Shown here: piece by piece, positions 42,574 to 51,371 of the stretch
How positions within the stretch are numbered: position 1 is the first letter of the stretch
Layout of the letters: every line of letters begins with the position of its first letter
Assembly: GCA_029251165.1 (NCBI GenBank)
Contig: JAQXDW010000074.1
Coordinates: forward strand, 294,462-358,461
Length of the DNA: 64,000 bases
From: Myxococcota bacterium
GTDB taxonomy: Bacteria; Myxococcota_A; UBA796
Reading direction: 5' to 3'
Notes under the pieces: generated by a model
What the model was told of the DNA's origin: nothing
Database searches by the model: none
What the model saw: only the letters and a program-made list of their open reading frames with translations
Made by a program: the position numbers and the translations under genes

Positions 42574-43833
42574 TCAGTCGTCGATGTATTCGTCATCGTC
42601 GAGGAGCTCTTCATCGTCGAGGAGCTCCTCATCGTCGAGGTCTTCATCGTCGAAGGGCATGGCCTCCATCGGCTCTTCGTTGGGGCGGAAGCGCTCGCCG
42701 TCCCGCATGCCTGGCGGTCGAATGCTGGGGCGCTCTGGCCGGCGACGCTCACCATCCTCCGACTTGGCGGTGCTGCCGCCGCTGCGCATGCGATCCTGCA
42801 TGCGCTCAAGACGCTCGGCACGGGCGGCATCCCGCTCATCATCGGAGAGGTTGGACTCTTCGTTCTTGACCCGCTCCTCGATGAGCTGACGGGTATCGCT
42901 GCGCGTCGCGGTGCTGCGCTGGCGCTCTTCCTGAAAGCGGGGATTGGATGGATTGCCGGAGAGGGTGAAGTGGTAGACCCCCTCGGTGTCACGGGCCTTC
43001 TTCATCTGCGGAACGTTCTTGGCGAACCGATCGTACTCCTCGGCGAGCTTGATCTGCAGGCCGATCCGCATCCGAGACCGACTGAAGGTCTTGGCCAGGG
43101 TGATGTAGCCATCGAGCCCGATCTCGACGGTATCCGAGATGAAGCTGCCCTCCGTTATCTCCAGCTTGCCCTTGTCGGTCTCCATCCGGAGGATGGCCTC
43201 GGTGAACACCGTGGGGTCGTCGATGGAGAAGCCCATCACCTCTCCGCTGTTGATCGCGAAGCCGTCGATGTTGAGGTTGATGGTTCCCTCGGACTCTTTG
43301 ATGTTCTCGCTGTTGAGCACCATGTCGACGTTGAGCTGTAGCTTACCGGCAGCATCGATCGACCACTCATCGCCGCTGAACGGAATGAGGTTGAGATCGA
43401 TGTCTTCCGCGAGGGCGTCTATGGCGGTGATCTCATCGGAGAGGGAGACCTCGCCTGAGACCTCGCCCGTGTAGAGGTCCGCCGAGAACGCGACAGCCTG
43501 GCTTCCAGTGAGCAGGGCGAGGGGCTTGGCGCGGACCGAGATGTCCTCAGAGCGCAGGATGGGAGTGGCAGCCGTCGGAGTGCTTTCCACATTGCGCCGC
43601 CGACGTTTTTTCTCGGCCTTGAACAGGGTAACGTCCGAGAGCGATACGCCGGTCATTCGGTATGGACTTGCGCCCTCAGCCTCCAGAAGCCATCTCCCAC
43701 CAGAGGCCTCTTCGACCTGGTAGCGAATCCGCTCGATGAGCGGCTCTTCCGGGAAGTGAACATGTAGCGCGATACCAAAGACAACCAACCCCCAGGCCGA
43801 GGCTGATGCACCGAACGTGATGGTCTTCATCAT
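42574..43833 (-). CDS. gspN: Type II secretion system protein N (GspN) with acidic C-terminal tail
   Basis: A 419-residue protein, last of the T2SS operon. A short hydrophobic N terminus (ASAWGLVVFGIALHVHF) anchors it to the inner membrane, and the periplasmic part has beta-rich repeats typical of GspN/AsmA-like proteins (SADLYTGEVSGEVSLSDEIT, GKLQLNVDMVLNSENI, GVYHFTLSGNPSNPRF). The last about 100 residues are low-complexity: arginine/proline-rich, then very acidic (repeats of DDEELL). GspN is optional and its role is unclear; in this lineage it is the usual last gene. It overlaps gspM by four bases. Confidence 0.8.
   Translation of the reverse strand: MMKTITFGASASAWGLVVFGIALHVHFPEEPLIERIRYQVEEASGGRWLLEAEGASPYRMTGVSLSDVTLFKAEKKRRRRNVESTPTAATPILRSEDISVRAKPLALLTGSQAVAFSADLYTGEVSGEVSLSDEITAIDALAEDIDLNLIPFSGDEWSIDAAGKLQLNVDMVLNSENIKESEGTINLNIDGFAINSGEVMGFSIDDPTVFTEAILRMETDKGKLEITEGSFISDTVEIGLDGYITLAKTFSRSRMRIGLQIKLAEEYDRFAKNVPQMKKARDTEGVYHFTLSGNPSNPRFQEERQRSTATRSDTRQLIEERVKNEESNLSDDERDAARAERLERMQDRMRSGGSTAKSEDGERRRPERPSIRPPGMRDGERFRPNEEPMEAMPFDDEDLDDEELLDDEELLDDDEYIDD
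42601..42651 (-). repeat. Tandem 18-bp repeats encoding the acidic GspN tail
   Basis: Two units, GAGGAGCTCTTCATCGTC and GAGGAGCTCCTCATCGTC, and a 15-bp partial GAGGTCTTCATCGTC. On the - strand they encode repeated D-D-E-L/D-L acidic residues at the GspN C terminus. Unit-number variation would be expected between strains. Confidence 0.75.
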
Positions 43834-44426
43834 CCTTCACTCTCCTCAGTCTCCAGCAGGGTGTACGCGGCGATGTCGAGATCGACGCTCAGGGTCTTCT
43901 CACCCTTCTTGCTGCGGGTCTTGACCTTCATGGTCAGTATCTTGAGCGGGAAGCCGGCCGTCTCGATCTCGTAGATAAACTCCGACAGCTCGGTCAGCTC
44001 CAGCTTGGAGAGCGAGACGGCGTAGAGCTTCTCCTGAAGAACACCGTCCGACGACGTGGATTTCTCCTTGACCGCATCCAGCCGATCATCGATGCCGGTG
44101 GTCTTGGCCGACTTCTCCAGGAATGCGGAGAGGTCGTTGTTGGTGTTGCTCGCGAGCTCTTTCTCGATCTGCGCAGACTTCTCAGAGGACTCCTCGTAAT
44201 CTGACGCCATCGCCTTCATGATCTGGAGGGTGTGCTCTTGGCTGTCGATCCGACTCTCCAGTCCGGAGATGCTGCGGTTCATCAGGTAGGCTCCGCTGCC
44301 CACAACCAGAACGCCGGCGAAGATCACCAGGCCGATGAACATGGTGCGGTCACGAGAGGACATGCTGGCGAGCAGATCCTGGAGCCGCTCCTGAATCGCG
44401 GCGACTTTTGTGCTGAACGCGGACAT
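43830..44426 (-). CDS. gspM: Type II secretion system protein M (GspM)
   Basis: A 198-residue bitopic inner-membrane protein of the assembly platform. The cytoplasmic N terminus is followed by one membrane helix (MFIGLVIFAGVLVVGSGAYL, residues about 27-46). The periplasmic part has a coiled-coil-like segment (DYEESSEKSAQIEKELAS) and a ferredoxin-like C domain (LYAVSLSKLELTELSEFIYE), as in GspM. It overlaps gspN by four bases and follows gspL after three. Sequence similarity to characterised GspM is low, so the call rests on topology, size and position. Confidence 0.8.
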   Translation of the reverse strand: MSAFSTKVAAIQERLQDLLASMSSRDRTMFIGLVIFAGVLVVGSGAYLMNRSISGLESRIDSQEHTLQIMKAMASDYEESSEKSAQIEKELASNTNNDLSAFLEKSAKTTGIDDRLDAVKEKSTSSDGVLQEKLYAVSLSKLELTELSEFIYEIETAGFPLKILTMKVKTRSKKGEKTLSVDLDIAAYTLLETEESEG

Positions 44427-44429
44427 GGA

Positions 44430-46070
44430 TCAGCCCTCCTCGGTGTCGGGGGTCTCAAGCGGGATGGTCACCGAGAAGCGGATGCTCTCCTGGTAGCGCT
44501 TCTCCTCGCCCTTCTTTGCGTTCTTGAAGGCTTCGACAGACTGCAGCGAGGTCTCGACCTTCGCTGCATCTTCGTAGCCATCCGCCTCGGCCTTCATGGT
44601 GATCGAGGTGGATGAGATCGACATCTCCCGGACATCGATGCGGGTGTCGCTGTGCGGGGGCATGGCATCAGAGAGCTGCCGGAGCATGGAGAGGGTGGGG
44701 GGAACATCGGAGAGGATGCTGCCGAGCGCATCGACCCGGACGGCGGCCTCGGTGCTCTTGAGCTGCATGACGGCCAGCGCATCGGAGGCATCCATGACGT
44801 CATCCTCGGTGATCTCTCCAGGGAACGTCGACAGGGCCAGCGTCTGGATCTCGGCGTCGGTGCTGCTGAGCTCGGTGGAGAGCTGGGCGTAGCGGAAGGC
44901 GAACCAGCCGGTGCCGACCATCATCATCGCGACGGCAGCGAGCACGCCGATTCGGAGAAAGTTTCCGATGGTCGCGAGGTCTCCCTGGAAGGCGAGATCT
45001 CCCTGGCGCATGTCGATCTCGCGACCGTACGTCATCCCGGTGGCCTGCTGGCCGAGGGCGAGGGCGAGGGCAAACCGAGCGGGCTCGACATCGTTGATGT
45101 CCTCGAGGATGACCCGACGGACGGGAACCCCGAGATCCTCCGTCAGGTGCTCCCGCAGCCCGTCCAGGGCAGCACCGCCGCCGCAGATGAGCACCTCGTC
45201 GACCTCCAGGCTGGTGACGTCCTCGAAGTTGATCAGCGAAGCCCGGATGTTGTTGAGGAGCGGACGCAGCGCGCTGAGCAGGATCGCAGCGTTGTCAGTG
45301 TCAGACAGTGCTGAGATGCTGATGAACTCCGGCTGGGTCTTCTCGTCTTCGTCCCAGGAGGCCTCTGCGGCGGTGGTGTCTTGGCTGCGTGTCGAGATGC
45401 TCGCGGCGTGCTTGAGGCCCTCGGCAGTGTTCCAGTCGATGCCGCGCGCTTCGGCGAGCGCGAGGGTGAGATCGCGGCCGCCGCCGGTGATCGCCCGGCT
45501 GGTGATGACCTTGCCGTCCTGGGTCAGCGCGACGAGGGTGCGGGTGTGCCCGAAGTCGATGACGGCCTGAACACCGTCATCGGCATGGGTACCGATGAGG
45601 TCGCTGTCTAATGAGAGGTGCTTTGGGTCGATCCCGGCCGCTTTGAGCTGCGTGAGGTAGTCAGAGACCGCCTCAGATGGAGCCATCGCAGCGAGGACCA
45701 CGCTCTCGGAGGGCTCATTGCTGAGGATTCGGCTGGCGAGGATGGTCTCGTCGAGGTCGAACGGAACATGCTCCTCGACCTCAAACGGCAGGGTCTTCTC
45801 GACCTGAGCGCGGTCCCCGAACGGCAGGGTGATCCGCCGGATACTGGTGGACTGAGCGGGCCAGGTGGTCGAGGTGATGGTGACGTCCTTGACCTCACTC
45901 ATCAGGTCGGTCAGCGCCGAGAGCCGACCCTCTAAAGTGGGGGGCGCATCGATGTCCTGCGGCACACGTCGGAGCCGGACGTCGCTGAACTGATAGCGAC
46001 CAAAGCCTCCCTCCATCAAGGACAGCTTGATGGTGTGTGCTCCGAGGTCGATTCCGAGGATGGTTGGCAT
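44430..46070 (-). CDS. gspL: Type II secretion system protein L (GspL), PilM-like
   Basis: A 546-residue assembly-platform protein. The cytoplasmic domain is actin-like (PilM/GspL): TILGIDLGAHTIKLSLMEGG, LPFEVEEHVPFDLDETILAS and VLICGGGAALDGLREHLTED. A membrane helix lies at about 388-408 (LRIGVLAAVAMMMVGTGWFA), and the periplasmic part ends in a PilN-like ferredoxin-fold domain. It is longer than enterobacterial GspL (about 400), combining full PilM-like and PilN-like halves, as seen in deltaproteobacterial systems. It should link the GspE ATPase to GspM. Confidence 0.88.
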   Translation of the reverse strand: MPTILGIDLGAHTIKLSLMEGGFGRYQFSDVRLRRVPQDIDAPPTLEGRLSALTDLMSEVKDVTITSTTWPAQSTSIRRITLPFGDRAQVEKTLPFEVEEHVPFDLDETILASRILSNEPSESVVLAAMAPSEAVSDYLTQLKAAGIDPKHLSLDSDLIGTHADDGVQAVIDFGHTRTLVALTQDGKVITSRAITGGGRDLTLALAEARGIDWNTAEGLKHAASISTRSQDTTAAEASWDEDEKTQPEFISISALSDTDNAAILLSALRPLLNNIRASLINFEDVTSLEVDEVLICGGGAALDGLREHLTEDLGVPVRRVILEDINDVEPARFALALALGQQATGMTYGREIDMRQGDLAFQGDLATIGNFLRIGVLAAVAMMMVGTGWFAFRYAQLSTELSSTDAEIQTLALSTFPGEITEDDVMDASDALAVMQLKSTEAAVRVDALGSILSDVPPTLSMLRQLSDAMPPHSDTRIDVREMSISSTSITMKAEADGYEDAAKVETSLQSVEAFKNAKKGEEKRYQESIRFSVTIPLETPDTEEG

Positions 46071-46097
46071 GGCTGCCTCTTGCAGGGAAGGGGGCGG

Positions 46098-47375
46098 CTA
46101 CTCAACGCGCCAGTAGACGACGTCGCCGGTGTTAACACGGGTGTAGTCCAGTACCGCGGTGATGGTGGTCTGACTTGTGCCGACCAGGCCGGTAGAGGTG
46201 ACGGTAAATACCCGAGACTTATCGGTGAATTTGGGCATCTGAGTGGTGTCCAGCTCGATGCCGTTGCAGTTGGCCTGGACGTCCTGAGCGTACTCCTTGG
46301 CAGACTTCCAGGAGCCGCCCTGGTACCAGGACAGTCCCCAGTCCTCCATGCCGTCCTGGAAGCAGAGCGCGTCGACCTGCTCCTGCGTCCACTGGGCGGT
46401 CGCATACGCGGTGATGACCGCGATGTGCATCTCCTTGGAGAAGGAGCCAGGGTTGAACTTTCCGTTGCTCCAGATCGTCATGTCGTCAGCGTAGCGGTTG
46501 AACACCTCGTCCTGCCAGCCCTCGATGAGCCGGATCTCCTCGAAGGTGTCGAGGGTGGCGTTCTTGGCGACGTAGGATGGATCCTGGACGTTGTAGAGGT
46601 TGTCTTCGAAGCCTCCGAGGCCCGAAGAGCGGATGTTGTCGGCGTCGATCCAGTCCGCGAGGTTGCCGATGATCTCGTAGCGATCGATGTTCCGGTCGAG
46701 GAACCAGGCCTCGTCTTCCTCTGAATTCATCCGAGAAAACAGCAGCTGTGCGGTCGCAGAGTCCTGGATGTTTCCGGTGAAGCCGTCGAACTGGTTGATG
46801 TCGATCTTGCCTTCGTTGTCGGTGACCTCCGCGGCGAAGTCTCCCTCAAAGTCGAGGAAGTTCTTGTCGGAGAACAGCGATGAGCCCTCATCGCGGCTGG
46901 CCTCGGCGACCTCGTCGGAGACCTGACCGGTCTGTGCGAAGGTGGTCAGCTCTTCTTCGGAGTAGTCATCGACGTCTCCGCCGCCGGTGAACAGCATGCG
47001 CATGAGGCCGGTGTTGATGACCGGGACCATCTGCCAGAGGGAGTCGAAGCCGAGGTCACCCGCGAAGCTCTCGATCTGAGTGCCGATCTCTTTGTCTGCC
47101 GAGAGCAGGAGGATGTAGATGTTCACGCCGGAGCGGGCCAGCCAGTACGCCTGGGCCTCGTCGCGTTGGTGGTATGCGATGAGGAAGCGCACGCGCGCGA
47201 CGTAGGACAGCTCGCTGACGAGCACCGTGAGCACCAGCATTGTGGTGATGGCAACGAGCAAGGCCACGCCGCTGCGCTGGTTGCGAACGCGCTGGAACGG
47301 GCGCCGGCGCCTGGCGAGGGTGCGGGATCGGGTCAGCTGTTGCCACAGCCACATGGGAGTCAGGCGCTTCATCAT
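46098..47375 (-). CDS. gspK: Type II secretion minor pseudopilin GspK
   Basis: A 425-residue minor pseudopilin that tips the pseudopilus. A basic leader of about 36 residues ends in SG, followed by VALLVAITTMLVLTVLV, the N-terminal helix; the missing Glu at position +5 is characteristic of GspK. The large globular domain contains DNEGKIDINQFDG and YEIIGNLADWIDADN, typical of GspK (sEDGkININ...l.DwlD.D). The start overlaps gspJ by four bases. Length is somewhat above the usual 320-340. Confidence 0.9.
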   Translation of the reverse strand: MMKRLTPMWLWQQLTRSRTLARRRRPFQRVRNQRSGVALLVAITTMLVLTVLVSELSYVARVRFLIAYHQRDEAQAYWLARSGVNIYILLLSADKEIGTQIESFAGDLGFDSLWQMVPVINTGLMRMLFTGGGDVDDYSEEELTTFAQTGQVSDEVAEASRDEGSSLFSDKNFLDFEGDFAAEVTDNEGKIDINQFDGFTGNIQDSATAQLLFSRMNSEEDEAWFLDRNIDRYEIIGNLADWIDADNIRSSGLGGFEDNLYNVQDPSYVAKNATLDTFEEIRLIEGWQDEVFNRYADDMTIWSNGKFNPGSFSKEMHIAVITAYATAQWTQEQVDALCFQDGMEDWGLSWYQGGSWKSAKEYAQDVQANCNGIELDTTQMPKFTDKSRVFTVTSTGLVGTSQTTITAVLDYTRVNTGDVVYWRVE

Positions 47376-48109
47376 CGAATCCCCGGCAGACCAGAGCCGC
47401 TTCCGCTTCCGCTGCTCTTGGAGAAGGCACTCTGAGTGGTGCGATCGGCACGCTCTACGACCACAGTTCGGACGAAGATCTGCTCGATGAAGTCATCATC
47501 GTCGTCGGGATCTGGAGCGGCGAGCCCGAGCACGATCTGGACCGCACGCGGGAGGCGGTTGAGCGTCTCGGTGCTCTGGGTGTCCCAGGTCTCCTGCCAC
47601 TCTCCTGTGGTGCCGTCGTAGTAGCGGAGCTGAAACTTTGTCACGCCCCGCGCCAGGGGAAGGATGGCGCCGCCCTCGTCGGGTTCCTGATCGATGAAGC
47701 CGGACTCCCGGTGGAGCAAGACCATCTGTCCGTTGACCTCTGGATCCTCTTCTGTCCAGATGGTGACCTCGGCTTGATCGCACTCTCGGCTGTTCATGTA
47801 GGTGCGGCGATGGCCAGTGGTCGCGAACCAGAGGATCGACTCGTCTCCGTCGTCCTCTCCGGTGAAGACCGTTCGGTAGGTGCCCACGCTGGTGGTGTTG
47901 TCAGTGATGTAGGACAGCTCAAGCTCCTGGGAGAGCTTGTTGAGGGTCACCCGGGCGGAGCGAGCGACAGCATCGTCTTCTGCGAGGACGTCGCGCAGCT
48001 TGATGCTGCCGGCGAGGGTGGTCCAGGCGAGCCCAGCGATCATCACCATGATGCCCAGGGAGATGATGACCTCGATGAGGGTGAACCCGCTGCGGGAGGC
48101 GCGCACCAT
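47372..48109 (-). CDS. gspJ: Type II secretion minor pseudopilin GspJ
   Basis: A 245-residue minor pseudopilin. ATG 48109 overlaps the gspI stop and gives a short leader MVRASRSG before FTLIEVIISLGIMVMIAGLA, with the prepilin-peptidase site G-F and Glu +5. The frame is open 35 codons further upstream but that stretch is the antisense-like end of gspI. The globular region (QLRYYDGTTGEWQETWD, LPRAVQIVLGL) matches GspJ. The tail is serine/glycine-rich (SSGSGSGSG). Confidence 0.9.
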   Translation of the reverse strand: MVRASRSGFTLIEVIISLGIMVMIAGLAWTTLAGSIKLRDVLAEDDAVARSARVTLNKLSQELELSYITDNTTSVGTYRTVFTGEDDGDESILWFATTGHRRTYMNSRECDQAEVTIWTEEDPEVNGQMVLLHRESGFIDQEPDEGGAILPLARGVTKFQLRYYDGTTGEWQETWDTQSTETLNRLPRAVQIVLGLAAPDPDDDDDFIEQIFVRTVVVERADRTTQSAFSKSSGSGSGSGLPGIR

Positions 48110-48747
48110 CACTCCTCCTCCGTGGTGTCTTCTTCCGAAGTGACCGCGCCGCTGGGGTTGATGATGTGGGTGAGCAGCTCGACCTGATCGAGCTCGTCGT
48201 CGTTCTCGCCCCACCAGACCAGCACCCGCACCTCTCGGATGTAGGCGCCGAGGTACTCGCTGATCATGTCTGGAGAGATGCCGAGATCGGTCAGGTCTGG
48301 CTGGCTGCCTTCGAAGTCCTCAGTGTCCCGCTCTCCGAAGTAGCCCCCTTCAGAGAGGTCACCGGCCATGTCACCGAGGTTGGAGGGAATGTCGAGGTTG
48401 ATCTCCCGGATGGTGTAGGCCCACTTGAAGTCGTCGTACTGGTCGGACTCCAGCTCAAGCTGCAGCGAGCCGCCGCGGAATTCTTCGTCACCGAAGTCCT
48501 CAAAGTCCCCCTCTTCCTCGATGTCCTGGCTGCCCCAGCCCTCCCGCTCCAGGAGCAGCTGCGCCTCCATCATCTTCTCTTCCGCCAGGTACGTTGCGGT
48601 CTGCATCCGGTCGGCGTCGGTGCTCATGAGCAGCGCGCCGGCCTGTGTCTCGACCAGGATCATCACCGCCACCGCGAGGATCGCGAGCGCGATGACCACC
48701 TCAAGGAGGGTAAAGCCGGAGCGGCGATGGCGGGGAGGAAGGAGCAA
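48109..48747 (-). CDS. gspI: Type II secretion minor pseudopilin GspI
   Basis: A 212-residue minor pseudopilin with the leader and helix RRSGFTLLEVVIALAILAVA (cleavage G-F, Glu +5). The only good in-frame start is TTG 48747, without a clear ribosome-binding site, so translation may depend on coupling or the start may be misread. The globular part carries an acidic insert (EEEGDFEDFGDEEFRGG) that makes it longer than usual GspI (about 120-130). It overlaps gspJ, and gspH precedes it after 66 bases. Confidence 0.82.
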   Translation of the reverse strand: MLLPPRHRRSGFTLLEVVIALAILAVAVMILVETQAGALLMSTDADRMQTATYLAEEKMMEAQLLLEREGWGSQDIEEEGDFEDFGDEEFRGGSLQLELESDQYDDFKWAYTIREINLDIPSNLGDMAGDLSEGGYFGERDTEDFEGSQPDLTDLGISPDMISEYLGAYIREVRVLVWWGENDDELDQVELLTHIINPSGAVTSEEDTTEEE

Positions 48748-48813
48748 GTCAGGACCAGCAGGGGTGGGTGAGGGCTGAAGTCCAGCCGGAGCATGGGCTG
48801 GTGAGGGCCGCTG

Positions 48814-49527
48814 TCACTGAAGTGACGGACCCTCGTCGGGGAGCCAGGAGAGGGAGTCGTCGGGGTCGACGACCTCGTCGATGGAGACACGAACGACGCC
48901 GGAGAGCGGCTCGATCTCTAAGGTGTAGCCATCCTCCTCGTCGTCGACATCGACGATGCGAATCACGGTGTGCTCAGCGGTGCCGTCTGAGAAGATGTAG
49001 GTGTAGGCCATGATGTCTTCTTCGGGGTCATCAGAGGGACCGTCGGGGTTCGCCATCATCCCGTCTTCGCCGTACTGCGGGGTGTAGATGAACTGAAAGC
49101 GAATGCCGTCGGGGAGGGTCTGCTCGGTGGTGAACACGGGATCATCGAGACCCTCAAACCGACCAGAGGCATCCTCAATGTCTGCAGCTGCACCCTCCTC
49201 GAGCTCGCGCTGGGTGAAGCGTGACATCATGTCAGCGACTTCTTCATCGTGCTTCTCTCGCTCTTCTGGCGTGGAGAACACGAGGGTGCTCGGATCGCCG
49301 GCCTCGACCTTCCAGGTGTTTCGGTCGAGGTTGTAGGCGACCCGGAACGTGGTGTTGCGCATGGCCGCCTCATCGATGAGCCAGACATAGGTCTTGGACA
49401 GCTCGGTGATCGCGGCCTGCTGCTGCAGGGCGAGCACGCCGCTGATCGCTGGCATCCCCACCGCGAGGACGATGGCGATGATGGCCATGACGACCATGAT
49501 CTCGATGAGGGTGAGGCCCTTGCGCAT
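48814..49527 (-). CDS. gspH: Type II secretion minor pseudopilin GspH
   Basis: A 237-residue pseudopilin with a very short leader, MRKG, before LTLIEIMVVMAIIAIVLAVG (Glu +5). The globular beta-rich domain follows, with typical DEAAMRNTTFRVAYNLDRNT (usual ea..r...v.l) and a C-terminal SGVVRVSIDEV. Acidic loops (PDGPSDDPEEDI) enlarge it relative to the usual size of about 150-170. It lies 10 bases after gspG in the conserved G-H-I-J-K order. Confidence 0.85.
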   Translation of the reverse strand: MRKGLTLIEIMVVMAIIAIVLAVGMPAISGVLALQQQAAITELSKTYVWLIDEAAMRNTTFRVAYNLDRNTWKVEAGDPSTLVFSTPEEREKHDEEVADMMSRFTQRELEEGAAADIEDASGRFEGLDDPVFTTEQTLPDGIRFQFIYTPQYGEDGMMANPDGPSDDPEEDIMAYTYIFSDGTAEHTVIRIVDVDDEEDGYTLEIEPLSGVVRVSIDEVVDPDDSLSWLPDEGPSLQ

Positions 49528-49537
49528 GACGGACTGC

Positions 49538-50032
49538 TTACCCCTCGTCGCCGGATTCCCAGCTCTTCACGTCGTCCTCAGATCCTTCCTGACCGTCCTT
49601 GCCGACGGAGAGGATGTCGTAGGCGGCATCGGAGTGGGTGGAGGGAGAGAAGTACTGGAAGTTCTGGCCCCAGGCATCCTCAGGGACCTTGCCATCGGGC
49701 ATGTACTTGGCGGCCGCGTCGAGGCCCTGGCTGGTGGAGGGGTACTTGCCCTTGTGCTTGGCAGCGTAGACCTGGAGTGCCTGGTCCATCTTGCCGATGG
49801 TCAGCTTGGTGGCGTCCTCGTTGGCGGCGTCGAGGTAGCCCAGCAGGCTGCCGCCAAGGACGGTCATCAGGACACCGAGGATGGCCATGACGACCATGAT
49901 CTCGACGAGGGTGAGTCCCTCGCGTGCGCTGCGCATGAGGGAGGCGGTGTCTGTCGGGCCACGCAGCATGCGGGCTTCCTGCTCAGCCTCAAGCGTCTCA
50001 GCGAGCTCGGCCAGGTTGATGTTGAGCGACAT
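49538..50032 (-). CDS. gspG: Type II secretion major pseudopilin GspG with unusually long leader
   Basis: A 164-residue major pseudopilin. The mature part starts after G in AREGLTLVEIMVVMAILGVL and continues with the GspG features GKMDQALQVYAAKHKGKYPS, GLDAAAKYMPDGKVPEDAWG and YDILSVGKDG. The leader is about 39 residues rather than the usual 6-10. I kept ATG 50032 because AAGGAGG stands five bases upstream, while the inner ATG codons near the cleavage site have no good ribosome-binding site. The leader holds a helical acidic segment (AELAETLEAEQEA). This may be a real feature of this lineage. Confidence 0.93.
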   Translation of the reverse strand: MSLNINLAELAETLEAEQEARMLRGPTDTASLMRSAREGLTLVEIMVVMAILGVLMTVLGGSLLGYLDAANEDATKLTIGKMDQALQVYAAKHKGKYPSTSQGLDAAAKYMPDGKVPEDAWGQNFQYFSPSTHSDAAYDILSVGKDGQEGSEDDVKSWESGDEG

Positions 50033-50037
50033 GGGCT

Positions 50038-50044
50038 CCTCCTT
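50038..50044 (-). promoter_or_regulatory. Strong ribosome-binding site deciding the gspG start
   Basis: AAGGAGG on the - strand, five bases before ATG 50032. It supports the distal start and therefore the long GspG leader. Confidence 0.75.
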
Positions 50045-50101
50045 GGGTGGATCTTGATAATTGATGGGATTTGCAAGAAGCGGGCCATGAGACCCGACGA
50101 A

Positions 50102-51334
50102 TCAGCGGGCGATCGAGGAGAGGTTGAGCATCGGCACGAGGATGGAGAGCGCGACGACCATGACCACTCCGCCCAGTCCGACGATCATGATCGGCTCGAG
50201 GGTCGCGGTCAGGCCACGGAGCATGTTCTCCACGCGCTGGTCATAGGAGTCTGAGACCTTCTGGAGCATCGGCTCCAGGTCACCGGTGCGCTCTCCGATG
50301 GCGATCATGTGGGTGACGAGGGGGGGGAACTCACCAGAGTCCTTGAGCGGTCCGGAGATGGACTCTCCCTCAGAGATGTTTTGACCGGCTGTCTCGATCG
50401 CTTCTGCAAGAATGACATTCTGTACAACGGACTTCACGATTTCCACTGCGGTGAGGATCGGGACGCCCGAGGAGAGCAGCGTTGCGAAGGTTCGACAGAA
50501 CCGACTGACCGCGACCAGCCGGTTGATGCGCCCGAACACTGGCACGTTGAGCATGAAGCGATCCCAGCTGCGCCGGCCAGCCTCCGTCTTCACCCAGCGG
50601 CGCAGGTACCAGATGCCCCCGACGAGGGCCGCGATGATGAGGTACCACCAGCCGACGAAGAAGTCCGAGATGCCCAGCATCATGCGGGTGATGAGCGGCA
50701 GCGCGACGTCGAAGCTGTCAAAGATGCGGCGAATTCGCGGGATGACCCCGATGAACAGGCCGGCGACCACGCCGAGGCTGATGAGTCCCATCAGGGCTGG
50801 ATAGGTCAGCGCGCCGATCAGCTCTCCGCGCATCTTGACGGTCGCGGCGGTGTACTCGGTCAGCCGCTTGAGCACGATGTCCAGGGCTCCCGACTGCTCG
50901 CCGGCCGTGACCATGGAGACGTAGAGGTTGTTGAAGACCTTGGGGTGCAGCTTCAAGGAATCGCCCAGCGTCTTTCCCTGGTTCACCTGCTCGCGGATCT
51001 CGACGAGGATGACCTTGAGGGCCTGGTTCTCGGTCTGATCGACCAGCGCGTTGAGCGCCTCGACCATCGGGATGCCCGCTGAGGTAAGCGTCGCGAGCTG
51101 GCTGGTCATCTCTGCGAGGTCGTTGACAGAGACGCGCTGAAAGAACTTCGAGAAGTCGACCTGGATGTTGATGCCCGAGCCTTTCTTGATCCCGCCCTTC
51201 TGCTCATCGAGCTCAGTGAGGAAGAGTCCCTGCTTCTTCAGCTTGGAGCGTGCGCTCTTTGGGGTCTCGGCTTCGACAACGCCCTTGACGGTCTTCTTGC
51301 TGCGATCGAGCGCCTTGTACTCATAAGCCGGCAT
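50102..51334 (-). CDS. gspF: Type II secretion inner-membrane platform protein GspF
   Basis: A 410-residue polytopic protein of the platform. It begins MPAYEYKALDRSKKTVKGVV (family YxYkAlDa.Gk...G), has FSKFFQRVSVNDLAEMTSQL, ATLTSAGIPMVEALNALVDQ and the second repeat RFCRTFATLLSSGVPILTAV. Membrane helices lie near residues 175-200, 220-245 and 375-400. The last helix ends IMIVGLGGVVMVVALSILVP, the GspF/PilC ending. Length is as expected. gspE lies 37 bases upstream and gspG 69 bases downstream. Confidence 0.96.
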   Translation of the reverse strand: MPAYEYKALDRSKKTVKGVVEAETPKSARSKLKKQGLFLTELDEQKGGIKKGSGINIQVDFSKFFQRVSVNDLAEMTSQLATLTSAGIPMVEALNALVDQTENQALKVILVEIREQVNQGKTLGDSLKLHPKVFNNLYVSMVTAGEQSGALDIVLKRLTEYTAATVKMRGELIGALTYPALMGLISLGVVAGLFIGVIPRIRRIFDSFDVALPLITRMMLGISDFFVGWWYLIIAALVGGIWYLRRWVKTEAGRRSWDRFMLNVPVFGRINRLVAVSRFCRTFATLLSSGVPILTAVEIVKSVVQNVILAEAIETAGQNISEGESISGPLKDSGEFPPLVTHMIAIGERTGDLEPMLQKVSDSYDQRVENMLRGLTATLEPIMIVGLGGVVMVVALSILVPMLNLSSIAR

Positions 51335-51371
51335 GTGGGGGTTCCTCTCGCTTCATCAGCATGGTCGCCGC

